Below, piece by piece: positions 47,206 through 60,059 of a DNA stretch of 64,000 nucleotides. The notes below the pieces were generated by a model. The model saw nothing but the letters and a program-made list of their open reading frames with translations, did no database searches and was not told where the DNA came from. Source of the DNA: Apostichopus japonicus (Eukaryota; Echinodermata; Holothuroidea; Aspidochirotida; Stichopodidae); NCBI RefSeq assembly GCF_037975245.1, contig NC_092561.1, forward strand, positions 2,454,501-2,518,500, read 5' to 3'. How positions within the stretch are numbered: position 1 is the stretch's first letter; each line of letters begins with the position of its first letter. The position numbers and the translations under genes are program-made.

Positions 47206-47334
47206 CTCCCCTCACCCCCTCCCCTTCCCCTTCCCCTTCCCCTCCCCTTCCCCTTCCCCTTCCCCTTCCCCTTCCCCTTCCCCTTCCCCTTCCCCTTCCC
47301 CTTCCCCTTCCCCTTCCCCTCCCCCTCCCCTTAG
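47206..47334. repeat. CCCCTT hexanucleotide tandem repeat
   Basis: Nearly pure CCCCTT repeats (about 20 copies). The complementary strand is AAGGGG repeats, a polypurine tract able to form G-quadruplex or triplex DNA. Open frames across it are repeat artefacts. Confidence 0.95.
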
Positions 47335-47833
47335 ATATACTGTAAATTACAATCAAAAACTATTTGAATAAAACCTTGGACTTTACTAGAAGCATGCAAT
47401 AAAGTAACCCCTCAATCATTTTAAATTTTTCTTTATTTCTGTTATTTTCATGTAGACTATATATATTAATTGAAGTTTCTTCTTCTGCAGTACTTAACTC
47501 AAGTGCTTTGAAAGGTCCTATGTTCGTTAATAAATATTGTCATAATTCAACTGAATCAATGGAGTAGAAAGACACACAAAGTTAATATGCTATCGATCAT
47601 TGTAAAGTTTTGTTTTGCCGCAGTGCCTGTCAACAATTTGACTAGGTTAATTGTGATGGTGTACAGGTATACAGTAATTGCTTTCATAGAATGGCTTTCA
47701 CTTAACATTTGATGTTATTGGTATTGGACAACAGACTCTCTGCCTGTTTCTCTTTCTTTTAAAAATGCTATTTTTTAGTGGACTTTCATAATTCCATAAT
47801 CAAGCGGTTCTGTACAGTGCATGATCAGAGAGC

Positions 47834-48114
47834 ATTGTGGTCAAGTGGTTAAGGAAGTGGACTTGTGATCTAAGGATTACAGGTTTGAGCCCTGGCCAGA
47901 TCATTGCGTTGTGTCCTTGGGCAAGGCACTTTATCTCCATTGCTTCTCTTTACCCAGGTGTATAAATGGGGACCTGTGAGATAAACTGTCAGCTGGGCAC
48001 TGTTTAGCTGCTGCCATGTGGAGGGACTGTCTCTATGTTTGACAGGTTATCTTTGACCAGGGTAATATTGTGATTGTAAAGTGCAAAATATTGCCAAGTT
48101 CCACAAGATCCATT
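47834..48114 (+). mobile_element. Deu-type SINE with tRNA-like head
   Basis: The head has A-box TGGTCAAGTGG and B-box GGTTTGAGCCC. The body carries the Deu/SINE core TGTCCTTGGGCAAGGCACTT followed by ACCCAGGTGTATAAATGG, a hallmark of deuterostome SINEs. The tail includes GATTGTAAAGTGCAAAATA. Flanking AGAGAGC at 47827-47833 and 48115-48121 is a probable 7-bp target duplication. Confidence 0.85.
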
Positions 48115-48121
48115 AGAGAGC

Positions 48122-50780
48122 CTCTTGTTTAATCAAAGTATCTGTTTAAAGTTTGGTCAGCAAGTTTGCCAAATCTAACTGACTCCTCTCTTAATACATA
48201 TACTTTCTCATCTACTTTTAAACTACACAACATGAAATGTTTTTGAACTGCCCCCTCCCACCCCCCACCCATGCAACCACAGATCTATATACCACTTTCA
48301 AGATTGATACCACCCACTTTCACCTCTTTGGAACCTACCAGTTAAAAATCAACTACAATTTTTTCTGTGGATTTTTTTTTTTTTTTAACAAACTAAAAGT
48401 TAAAATGAGTTAATAATAAATTTCTTTGATTAAATCTACAACATTTTGTCACTCTAACAATTTTCATAATATTTACTGGCAAGTATTAAAAACCAACCCC
48501 AAAATGTCAAATTCTCTACCTTTTACTCCACTATCTTGAAATGAAACGTGGTTTGTCAAACTAATTTCCTACGTTATTGTGGCAGTTTATTGTGAAGTAC
48601 TGTAGCATCAGTTTTCTTTCTTTCTTGGACTGTCAAAAAGCCCTACAAAGACTCTGTTTTCACATCTCAGTGCAATTGCCATGACATTAATGTAAACATT
48701 TCGCATGACTCACCCCATTCTATAGTGTTACAAGATCCAAAGCCGAGACGAATCTCTTTCTATTAATTTAGCAAATTGCCCCACACGCCTTTGGAACTTA
48801 GACCGACACTTTACTTTCAGCTGAAGATGAAGCGCTTTTATACTCACCCTAAATCTGCTGACATTATGTCTGGGAGTCTTCTTGTCAGCTTAAAGAAGCT
48901 TTGAACTTATTAAAGTAAGTCTGGGTATACAGGAGGGCATTAGAGGATGACACCATTAACCGTCTCTCCTGCCTGTAAACAGGATGTAAAACCTCCAACG
49001 TCAGTCACTTAATGATCAAATGCATCGTTGTTTTTTACCTTGATATCACTGAATACTCGCAGGACCATTTGACTGGTCATAAAGGCCATTAAAAAACACA
49101 CCATTAAATTATATATGTGTTCTTCTTTGAAGGAGCTGTGGTACTTATGGGTGGAGGTAACTGTAACTTTGTTTTAAAGGCTATGCAAGGGAACTGAAGA
49201 ATTGGTGAGGAAGGGGGGGGGAAGGCAGGGGGGTCGAGAGTGTAGGAGGGGTAGGGGATGCAGGAGGGGAGAGCATGAGCAGGAGGGAGAGCAAGAAGGG
49301 AGGATGGGTAGAGAGGGATGTGACAGCTAAGAGAAGACTAGGCAGCCGCTTAGATTATAATAATACAAATAAACCAACTTTACAGTTGAGGCAATTATGC
49401 AAACTGACGTTCTGAGTGTGACTTCATCTTTTTTATGATAACCCTCGGATTAGCCAATGTCAACAATATGCCAGATCAAGTGTATGGGTTTCAGGTTGGT
49501 TACTATAGGAGTGTAGGCTGATCTGAAGTTCTTTTTAATTTTTAAATTTCACTATTACATATATATCAAATTCATATTCTACCGAAATGCCATATTATTG
49601 ACAGAGCTGATGTAAGTAACTTCACTTAAGACATATAACTTTCAATACTGTATAAAGATCCATTTTAAGATCAGGAATGTGTTGACGTTAACGCTTCTCA
49701 CATCAGCTTCTGCATGAATATTCATGTGACATGTACACCAGCAAAAATTTACAAGACAGTCAGGGAAATACTGTAATTAATTTACATTTTGTGCTTTTAA
49801 TTTAATAGCTTCAGGGCTTCTAATACATTAATACCTCCCCCCCACAGAATAAACAGGAAGTGAATGAGATGTTACATCATTTCTATTATTATTATTATTA
49901 TTGGTTGATCTGGAAACGTATATTAATTAGACAACTGTTGTGATGTTACTTTAATAGTACTGATATTGTCAAAGATGAACTGCTTTGTTTTATTTTGTTT
50001 AATTTTCCATCCGTTGCCTTTGTTTCTCCGTAGTAATGAATTAGTCTGTTAGCATAGTATCACATGAGATGATGTAATATATATTTTAATGAATACATGT
50101 GTACAGAGTGTTACATTATGTTGTGGCCAACAAATTATCCAACTGAACTGAAAATTAGTTCATCTTGATTAATTTTACAGAAAGTAAAAAAATTATTTCA
50201 AGCTAGATACAAGTCTGTCCTATAGGATATCATCAAATGCCCATCTTTTGAAAAAAAAGTTGAGCCGGAAAAAAAAAAAAAATTTAAGTAATTCACAGAA
50301 CTGTATGTTGCACACATAACATGCAATTTGCATGATGATATATTCGAGTTGAAGTTGAACTAAATGTATTTGGATAAATGACAATTATGCATTAATTAAC
50401 ACACAGTCAATATTGTAAATAATCAAAGCCATTTTATTTAAACTTGTGGTAGACCTTTACGATTAATGTTACTTAAATTTACCTTTTCTTCTCTCTATAA
50501 CGACTATGTCTATATTTGGGTGTTTATGTTAATATATTATTTTTTAATTAATTATTAAGAATTGAATATTCATTTCCAGTAAATACTGAACCTAATCATG
50601 TTATTGATTATAAAAGAAACAATATATCAATTATCTTCATTTGTGCATTTTTGTTATAGATATTTGGACAGACCATACTGGAGCAATATTTTCTAGTAAT
50701 ATTTAAGAGCCATATTAGGTTCTTATTTTAAGTTCTTTTCGCGTTATTACTGACACTCTGTTCATGATCTGCTTCAGGTG
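48122..50780. other. Gene-poor region with one complex unique stretch
   Basis: Contains a G/A-rich tract (49200-49320). A stretch at about 48600-49080 has balanced composition and no repeats, which may be regulatory. No coding exon supported. Confidence 0.4.
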
Positions 50781-51620
50781 TTAAAGATAAATATTCCAAA
50801 TATTCGAATTTATTATTTCTTTGTCCAAAAGAACATCCATTGCAGCGGCTGTCCTGGTTGATTTAGGTCAAGTCGACCTGACGTGCAAGTTAGTCCACGG
50901 CTGTAGCTAAATTCATCCAAGTTAAGATAAATGATCTCTGCCGAGGGAGAGGTATATAGAAGTCATACATGCCTTCCAGAGATGTTAGTCTCTTGGTCTT
51001 TGGTTTATGCCGAGTGTTGCGTGGGAGCTATAGCCGGCTTCAACCAATTAATCTACCTTGGTTTTAAGCTATCTTGTTGTTCTTCAGCATACAACACATC
51101 TTGGTGCATGCGTGGCGCGGAGTATAGATTCATCTGTGTACGGTCTTCGAATAACAATGGTTTCCAGAGGGCAGGCCCAATAAATCTTGAGTAGAGCTGC
51201 AGAGAGAGCCTTTTTACTGTGAGGCATCAACTCTCATTTCCAGAGGTGCTCTGTTTTGGCAGGAAAGAGAGATGAAGCTAGAGAGAGAGAGAGAGAGAGA
51301 GATAAAAAATATAAGGAAGGAGATATAGACGAAGCGGCTGTGTGTAGAGAAAAAGGAACTATAAACCGCTGGTGAAATTTCTAGCCTGGTGATATATGCG
51401 TGGCGGCTGTGATTATGATGTGCACTTGAGCAGTACTGGTAGCTTTATCAAGTCTTATGTTGCATCTGTAGGTCAGTTTGCTGACAGAGATCTATTTATA
51501 GATCAGCCGCTGCATGCAGCCTGCTGAGTAAAATATGCCTCAATTCCAGCAGCGGGGAATCGGGGATGATCGTCTAGAGAGAGATGTAGTACTTACATGT
51601 ATTGCTGCTTCAGAACATGA
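50780..51620. other. GC-richer unique block with a GA microsatellite
   Basis: Composition differs from the AT-rich flanks. GAGA repeats at 51277-51303. An 87-codon frame (50931-51194) has no recognised domain. It could be a promoter or untranslated exon of a gene outside the window; this is speculative. Confidence 0.3.
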
Positions 51621-51989
51621 TCCGTTCATATTCAGCAATGCTATAAATTCAGTATCCTGATCGATGTGAACAGTAGTCATCAACATATATGCAGTGTGGT
51701 GTTATAATATTTAGGGAAATTTAACAATCGGGATAGAGTGTATATATATATATAGGATACATAAACAGTCAAACACTATGTACACTTTAGACGCTGCCAT
51801 TGAATAGAAGACGTGCCCTTGCATAATATACTGGTTCGACCGGTATGTTGATAAATGAAATGATCAAGTGTCGGCTGTTTCTTTCGTTGTCTTATTAACG
51901 TAAATTTTGAGGTATATTCTGAAATGTAAAATTGGTATCATCAACTCTTGTTGCATTGATTGGCTAACCAAATTAGAGCTAAACTTCAG

Positions 51990-52410
51990 ATTGTAGCACA
52001 TGCTACCAATGTGGTCGGGGGGGTGGGGGAAGTGGGGGGGAGAGTTGCAGAGTCGATTAATAAGAAAATTTCCTGATAGTATTTTTTGGCTTCAAAGTCC
52101 AACTATTTGTATTTATCTAGGTGCAGTAGCATTTAATACACATATAAAAATTTGAATGTGTCATCAAACTGATTTTTTTCATTTCTGAAATAAAAGATTG
52201 ATATTTGTTTTACATGCACCAAAAATGTACACTATAATTGCACAGTAGTTGGATCAGGGGAATAGGCTTCTTTCGTACAGCTTAACTGTAGAATGCAGCT
52301 CTCATACCACCAAGATGGTTGGTGGGTGAGGGAGGGGAGGGGGGCAAGATGAGGTGCAGAGTCGAGTAGTAAGAAAAGTTCCTGATAGGGAGTTGGTGGG
52401 GATGCCAATG
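51990..52410. repeat. Diverged two-copy repeat with G-rich lead-in
   Basis: A G-rich run followed by TTGCAGAGTCGATTAATAAG and TTTCCTGATAG at 52000-52085 resembles GTGCAGAGTCGAGTAGTAAG and GTTCCTGATAG at 52320-52390. No coding signal. Confidence 0.6.
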
Positions 52411-54600
52411 CTTTCGTATGGGGACAACCAATAAAAAGACATGTTTCTGACAATTCTTTGTGGGGAAGGGGGGAGAAAAGGATGCCAGCTCAATATTTGG
52501 GGATTGGAGGGGGTGATGGGGTACTGGGTTGGATGTTCAAAACTACAGTGATTTTTTTTCCTGCTTAACCAAAGAGATGAATCATTTAGCATTTATTAAG
52601 TTAATAAATAACTCGAACAACTTCTGCCCTTATACAGCTAAGTATAGAGACAACAGAAATTTCCAGTTGGTACTGCAATATAATATGGGAGTGTTTGTAG
52701 ACCTGTATAAATGAGCAATATTGCTTGAAATAAAGTTTGGAATTGCAGCAATCATGGGAATCCTACTGTAGCTACATTGCTGCATTATATAACAGACATT
52801 ATCAACCAGCTATATTAGATTCAAACTTGTGTTTGCAATTTATTATCATCTTTCAAAAATTGTGTAGGAAATTAAGAGACCAGGGGCTTTTATAATTACA
52901 GTACTGTACTGTACTTTGTGTTTGATTCTCATGATCATATTTTGTTGTTATATTTTTTGTGACCAACTGTCTTTTGTAAATCTTATTTCCTAAAGGCCTA
53001 AAGGCATTCATGTTTAATTTGCAGACTACATATACTGTAGTCTCTTAGAACTCTCTATAAAACTGGAGATGATTATGATGATATGAAATTATGAAGTAAT
53101 ATTCAGCTACGTGTATTTCTTATATACGCCTGATTTTGATTGTATCGTTCCAACTCTGGGGATCGTGGAGCAAGTTTGACAAGTTTGTAGTCTGTACATT
53201 GCAATGTATCTACATACTGTAGGTTGTTACATTGAACATTGCAATGATAGTACAGACCGTTTAGTACTGTATACTATATATTCTCAATGAGACATTAACA
53301 ATATACAGCTGTCAGTCAGGTATTGCAGAAATTGCGCCATTTGTTCCTTGCCGGAGGCAGAAGGAATCTATGTATTGGCGATGGCTTGTGCGTATGTATG
53401 TGATACTTGCATGTAACCATGGTAACTCAAAAGTAAATGGTGGATTGACTTCACACTAGGCATGTGGATCTGTCTTATTGAGTACAAAACCCCTAGTCTT
53501 TTCTGTGAAGTTCAAAGGTCATTTGGGTCAACAGAGGTCAAAGACTGTAAACTTTGTACTGTACACATGATAATTAACTCAAAAAGTACATCTTTCTTGA
53601 ACTTCATACTTAGTTTGTACAGTAGATCCAGTTTGGTGAGTGCAAGAACCCTATTGAAATTGGTATTAAAGGTAAAAGGTCACATGTGGTCAAATATTGT
53701 CAAAGTCTGAAAACTTGTTAAACATGATAACTTCAAAAATTCAAGCAACAATTAATCTGTGAAATCTCCAATGTTATGATTTTCTTTCTGTGAACATAGT
53801 TTGGTCATATTCAGTTCAGTTAAGTTTTGTGAAGGGGTTCTATAGGTCTTCAACAACAGATAGTCATCCAGGAAATCAAATCTGCTTCAAATCTATTGAT
53901 AGACTCTTGCTTTAACACACTCAGGCGTGCTCTTATCAGTTTTCACCCTCTGAGCTTCAAGGGATCAACTGGTTATCTCAAATGGTGCAAGGCTCAAGGG
54001 ATCAACAGGTTATCTCAAATCATATCAAAATTGGCCATTTTCTCTGTGATGTATACTAGATGACTTTTGCTGTTGGAGTAGGTTGTGAAAATATTTTACA
54101 GTGTATAAACAATGTCATGTAACTCTCATTCATTAATTACAATTATTAAAGGGATGGTTGGTAGTATAACTGATTTGTTGGTAAAAGCAAATGTCCTTTT
54201 ATTCATACATCTATGTTTCTCATAGGAAGACTGTCTTTTCTGGATATTGAATCATTTTGGAATAAGAATTCTATACTGTAAAGTCCTTACCAGTGAGCAG
54301 TCTGTGAGTGACATGGTGCACGCTCACAAGGGAGTGCTACAAATAAGAGCTGGAAATCTCTGATCATTTCTGGTTCTCACTTAATTCTTTGACATATGTA
54401 ACTCGATTGCTCTACATAGTCAGATAGTTATTTTGAATTCTGAGCACATTGTATGGCAAGGAATTACAACTTAGACAACTGGCTGTCTTGTTTCAATTTC
54501 CTTTTTTTTTTAAGCAAATTACATACATAACTACTGTAATATTTAAAAATCTCAGAATTACACATAATCTATTTCATTTTCATTTCATCATCACTCCTGA
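52410..54600. other. Gene-poor AT-rich region
   Basis: No supported gene or transposon. A short direct duplication around GGGATCAACTGGTTATCTCA lies at about 53960-54020. Confidence 0.4.
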
Positions 54601-54624
54601 CATGACTAAATTTATTGCTAAATA

Positions 54625-55200
54625 ATGAAATGGTTTCTGTGCATATACTGTATATGCTGCCAAATAACAAAATGGTTTCTGTGCATACTGTATATGCAGC
54701 CAAATAACAAACTGGTCTCTGTGCATATATGCTGCCAAATAACAAAATGGTTTCTGTGCATATACTGCCAAATAACAAACTGGTTTCTATGCATATATAC
54801 TGTATGCTGCCAAGTAACAAAATGGTTTCTATAGCATACAGTATATGCTGTCAAATAACAAAAGGGTTTCTGTGCATATACTGCCAAATAACAATATATG
54901 CTGCCAAATAACAACATTGTTTCTGTGCGTATACTGCCAAATAACAAGATGGTTCCTGTGAATATATATGCTGCCAAATAACAAAATGGTTTCTATGCAT
55001 ATATGCTGCCAAATAACAAAAGGGTTTCTGTGCATAGACTGCCAAATAACAATATATGCTGCCAAATAACAACATTGTGTCTGTGCATATACTGCCAAAT
55101 AACAATATGGTTCCTGTGAATATATATGCTGCCAAATAACAAAATGGTTTCTGTGCATATATGCTGCCAAATAAGAACAAGGTTTCTATGCATATACATA
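54625..55200. repeat. Minisatellite, units of ~28-45 bp
   Basis: Around 17-18 units built on GCCAAATAACAAAATGG, TTTCTGTGCATATA and variable TACTGTATATGCT spacers. A block from about 54830 to 54990 is largely duplicated at 55007-55165, giving a higher-order repeat. Several frames stay open on both strands because of the repeat; the repetitive peptides (HRNHFVIWQHI type) are very unlikely to be made. Confidence 0.92.
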
Positions 55201-55209
55201 CAAGCATAT

Positions 55210-58060
55210 CTTAAATTAGCCATAAAAGTGCTTAAGAACCTTGTATTCTGGAAGTGTAAGCTATGAGCATGCAGACTGAAATAAAGAAATGACTGAAATG
55301 AGCAAAATGGCATATTGCAAATCATCCTGACACATGAATAATAATATGTAAAATGTAAAATTACAAATAATTTTATTCAGCTCTCACATTGACATTTTGT
55401 TCCTCCACATAAAAATGCATAGCTGGAGGCGGAAAAAAACTTGCCGTTTTTTTTTTTTACTCATTTGTATTTTAGTACACAAACAATACCGTGGTTCCTG
55501 TTTAGTCGAAAGAGACAGTCATTTAGAGAAATTTGATTTCAAAGTTTAGCAGATTCTCACTGACCAGAAACGTAATGCGTAGAAGCTCATGAGTATACAG
55601 GTTACCGTGTGACATCATTGTGCGTAATGTACTGCCAATGTGAAACATTAACGGTGGACTTTCTACGTACTTCTCGTAAGAAAGTGAAGCTTTTATTAAC
55701 TTCACTCTTCCAATAAACATGCAGCTACAAGAGAAAGAAATGGTTGTTAGAATTGTTCACACATTGGTTAACTCATTTTGGGTAGCAATCCTTCCACTAA
55801 AAGTAAATTATGTTTAAAAACTGCCATATTTTGTAAGATTCGCTGCTATTATAGGCCACTATACTTACTGTGCCGTAAGATATCGAGGTCTTGCCACAAT
55901 TGAAATGCTTACCTTGTTAAACATGTCTACATTTTCGGGTATTTCTACATTCGTTATTGCACTTAATCGTGTTTGCAGTTAGTTTCCAGTCAGTGGATGC
56001 AATATTAATCGAATCCACAAAATATAAAGCTTTGGGTATGTCTCAGTCTCGCTGCCAAAAGTAAGGCTGTGTAAAAGTAAAGCAGGATCTTCTTCAAAGG
56101 CTAAATGACAAGTGACAGTAACAGAAGGGACAAATCATGCACAAAATACAGACAGGTTAATGAGCATGGTGAACACAAAGAGATAGATGGAAAGGGATTA
56201 GTAGACAAGGGATGGAGAGAAGAAAGAAGGAAACCAACAGGGGAAGAGGAGAGGTAGGAGATATACAGTGGAGGGACAAAGAGAGGATTAAGGAAATGGG
56301 GTAGGGAATAAACTGGAGGACAAAGACAGGAAGGTGTGGAGAAAAAGGGTGGAAGAAAGCTATGAGAAGAGGAGTGATAAGGGGGGGGGGGCGGGAGGTG
56401 AACAAGGGGAGGAGGGGAGACAGAAGAAAAGTTAGTAATTTTGTAAGGCTTTCAGAAAGTCACAACTCCACAGAAGCAGATACACAAGCGAAGGGAACAC
56501 CACGGTAAAAAAAAGTGCCTGATAGATTTCATATTTCATTTAAGTTTCAAAAGTAAAACAATGCAATTTTTTTTACCGTCTCAGTATAATATATACATGC
56601 CTACAATACATTTATCGTTCGTACAGTACGTGTTAGTGTCCATCACTAAGTTAGCTCAGTGCGTAGTGTCGTGTCGTTGGTTCTGCTAAAGATAACTAAG
56701 TCATGCAGAGCCTGGTGTAGCAACATGATTTCTGCATCTATGGGGTAAATCTAAGCTGAAGATAAACAATTGAGTGTGAGCATTAAAATAACAAGGCAAT
56801 GTTGGCTAATGAGTTTAGGCATATATATCAATATTAGGGTGACTTTACCTTTAGAGGGCCTCTGCGTAGATAATACTGCCTATAATATGTGTTTGTGTCA
56901 AAGTGCACTGAACATATATTCGCCTGCGAGAGTCTATGTCAACTGACATAATTAATCCAAAGCCTGCAATGTTTATCGTCGGTTTGATGACTGGGAAACA
57001 TATATGAAACTTTGATTTCAGTTTTTAGAAGTGTTCTTGCAACCTCCTACTACACAACTCATTCGCATTTTGATATTAACAGTATGAAAGAGTGTCGTAT
57101 CAGCGTAGTGTTAGTGCTCAAGTGAATAGCTTGATTGAACGTTTTTTTTCAACCGACTCTGCACAATGACGTCACAGGGTGACCTGCAGTCACGTGAGCG
57201 CTTAGGAATTTTTTGCAAAAAGAGAAAATACCTTGTCCAAAAGTGCTAGGTTTGATCAAGTTTTACAGAGTCCAATAAGAAAATAATACAATGTGCCATA
57301 CATCAATGGAAAGGTACAAGTGTAAAGATTATATGTAACATAGATTTGAACGGATAAGAGGATGTCAAAAAAATCACCATCTATGCATTTTAAGCTTCCT
57401 AAAAGCGTCTCAGAATAAGTTTTAATACGGAAGGCATTCTGCCATTCTGAAAGATTAACTGTAAAGATATAGGGCTTGTCAAAATGAATCCATAAGAAAT
57501 TTCTCAGCTTTAAGTTTCTCCATAATCCTGTGATTTTTATTTTTGAGCATAATTCTAATTTTTTTGTCAGGCAATTAATACGAGAAATGAAGAAAAAAAT
57601 GACATGTTAGCTATTACCAGCAACAGATAATGCAAAATTCAAAGATATGAAATCATCCAAAGACTACTTGGTAGGTTTTTCCTTCTTTATAATAAAATCA
57701 TAAATATATATCAAAAAGATTTAAAACAACACAGTGACACTTGAAGAAAATTGGATCTCTCTCTTTTTTTAACATTATAACAAATTTTGACAATTCCAAA
57801 TTTAGGACTTCTTTGCAACCCTGTCATCCCAGATTAACACAGATTTTAGCATCATTTCATTTGCATACAATATTCTGAACAAAATTTGTTATATTCTTCA
57901 AAATTAACAGAGGCTCAGGGTCCTATGTCCAGCACCAGATTCGGAACAAATATCTTGAAACAAAACTGAAATACATAGAGTTACAGTTTGTATAGGAAAA
58001 TTTACCAAGCTTTTATTTTTTATTTGAATTCAGCAACAAATTGCATGATCTGCAAATCAT
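55210..58060. other. Gene-poor region
   Basis: A purine-rich tract at 56160-56430 and otherwise AT-rich DNA. No gene seen. Confidence 0.4.
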
Positions 58061-58061
58061 C

Positions 58062-58312
58062 TTAAAGGTATCCTGTATTGGCCCCAAATATGCTAGATAT
58101 TCAAATATGGTCACCTTTGGTCAAAATTCTTAAACTGTTTTTATTACAACCTTCGAGAAAATTTGCCACACTGGGGCATTCAGTCATCTTGTGTGTTCCT
58201 GAAAAATGTCTGAGGACAAGTTGGAGAGTAAAGACCTCCAGGAAAGTACATTTTGAAATCTTCTAGCAATTATAGCATGCTATAAATTGGGGCCTGTACT
58301 GAACACCTTTAA
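58062..58312. mobile_element. TTAA-flanked MITE, second family
   Basis: It starts TTAAAGGTATCCTGTATTGG and ends with an imperfect inverse ending CCTGTACTGAACACCTTTAA. The inner GGCCCCAA/TTGGGG blocks also pair. TTAA lies at both ends. No coding capacity (251 bp). Confidence 0.7.
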
Positions 58313-58319
58313 GTTGTAT

Positions 58320-59838
58320 AGGCATTACCATGGTAGTTATAGTCATATGAAATAAATAACAGTGTTGTTAAACCCTATAGTCTGCCAGTTAGATGTATGT
58401 ATACCGTGGCAGAGATGCATAAATCTAGCCGGTTGGAGGCACATGGCGGTCAAAGTACAGTACGTTGTATCATCCACTAGACATGCTAGAAATAGTGAGA
58501 TGCTTTATACTCAGCTGGTTTAACAGGTACGTCTGCTAAAATGTAAAGCAGTGATGAATTGCTCACAGCTCAAATCCTGACTTCAAAGTTTGAAGTTTGG
58601 ACTGTAAGATTGAATCGATCCTCCTCTTCTCTGGGGCATAAATTTATTAAAGCATCAACGCTTAGTTACGTGACATATACACTGATAACGTGAGAACAGG
58701 CACATTTATGGTGATTTAGGGTGGAATTGTTTAATTATAAACAGCCAGTATAATATACAAACTCTATACTACTGTAGCTGCATAAGGTAGTCATTTTGAT
58801 ATAGCAACAATGAACTCACAAAATAATGACTTTTTGTGGTCAAAATACATTGTCATGTTGTGACAGTCTTATACAGTAGTAAATTTTAGAGTTCTATAAT
58901 TTATAAAAAAAAATGCTATAATTCTCGTGTCCTAAATTTGACAAGAAAAACAGATTAAGCTGTTCTTTTCCCTCTTAATTCTGATGTTTAGCTTAAAGTT
59001 CTATTTCGGGCGTGATGCATTCATAACAGTAAAGGAGATCCTTTTTTTTAGTTATAAACACAAACAAAGCTTTGCACTATGTACTTTATAATAAATAATT
59101 TGTCTAGAAATACGATAAGTTCATTAAAAATGAATCTTTTGAAAGTTGTTATATTTTTAGATTTATAGATTAAGCTAGGTAGATGCAATGTTAATCCCCA
59201 AACCAGTAAGTTTTGGGGGAATTACCATGTGTCTTTGATCGAACCATTTGGGAGTTGGTCAAAATAACCAACAGGAAACTTTAAGGAAACTTTGAGCAAA
59301 AGTGAGTTTTGCTAAAATTTCGACCGATAAGTTTAATTAATTCATGTAAAGGTGATTAAGCCATAAACTGAAAACAGAAAAGAGAGAGAGGGGGGGGGGG
59401 GGAGGGAAGTTCTTAATAGTTCTATAGGCATTATACTGCTTTAATCTGGCTTTTCCTTGGGGTTAGAAAGTAGTAATAATGCAGAGAAGGAATTCACAGT
59501 TAGAATTTACGGTGGTTATGCTAAAATTTCCCAAGATAAGTAATAATAAAACACACCTATAAAGTAAATGATTAAGAATTTGATCAAAGCATAACAACAA
59601 CATTTTCCGATTATTTTGTTTTTAAAAAGTAAAATTGCTTCATAATATTTTGCAAAATTGTCATAGAATATAAATTGTCCTAAATGTATTTACTGACTTT
59701 AGTATAGATGATACTGCTTGGTATTTGTGACCTCATCTCGAAGACAAATCTGAACTTTAAAGTTAACTGCGAGACGCAAAATTTACCGAATTCTTTATCG
59801 TAACTGAGCTTTTGACCGATGCAATATTATCGTATACA
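58320..59838. other. Gene-poor region
   Basis: AT-rich, poly-G at about 59390-59403. No gene or transposon end seen. Confidence 0.4.
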
Positions 59839-60031
59839 TTTGGTTGATTTGCGTCTATCTTGGTGCAGAGTGCTGTATGTCCGGTGGGCAGAGCGAAGTA
59901 TAGGTGAGAATAAGTTGAGACTAGTGAAACACTAGTAGTTGTTACTCAGACCAGTTGTCTGATGATCGCTCAACATGTGAAACTCTGAGTTACAACTACT
60001 AGTGTTCCACTAGTCTCAACTAATTCTCACC
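59839..60031. mobile_element. Foldback element, copy C (complete hairpin)
   Basis: The left segment (GCGTCTATCTTGGTGCAGAG) is followed by an inverted repeat running to 60031 whose arms contain ACTAGTGAAACACTAGT on the left and ACTAGTGTTCCACTAGT on the right. The loop contains CTGATGATCGC and later GTGAAACTC, a CTGATGA...GAAA arrangement like a hammerhead core, but stems I and II are poor. Confidence 0.8.
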
Positions 60032-60059
60032 TATATATACATATACATATTGCTTTAAG

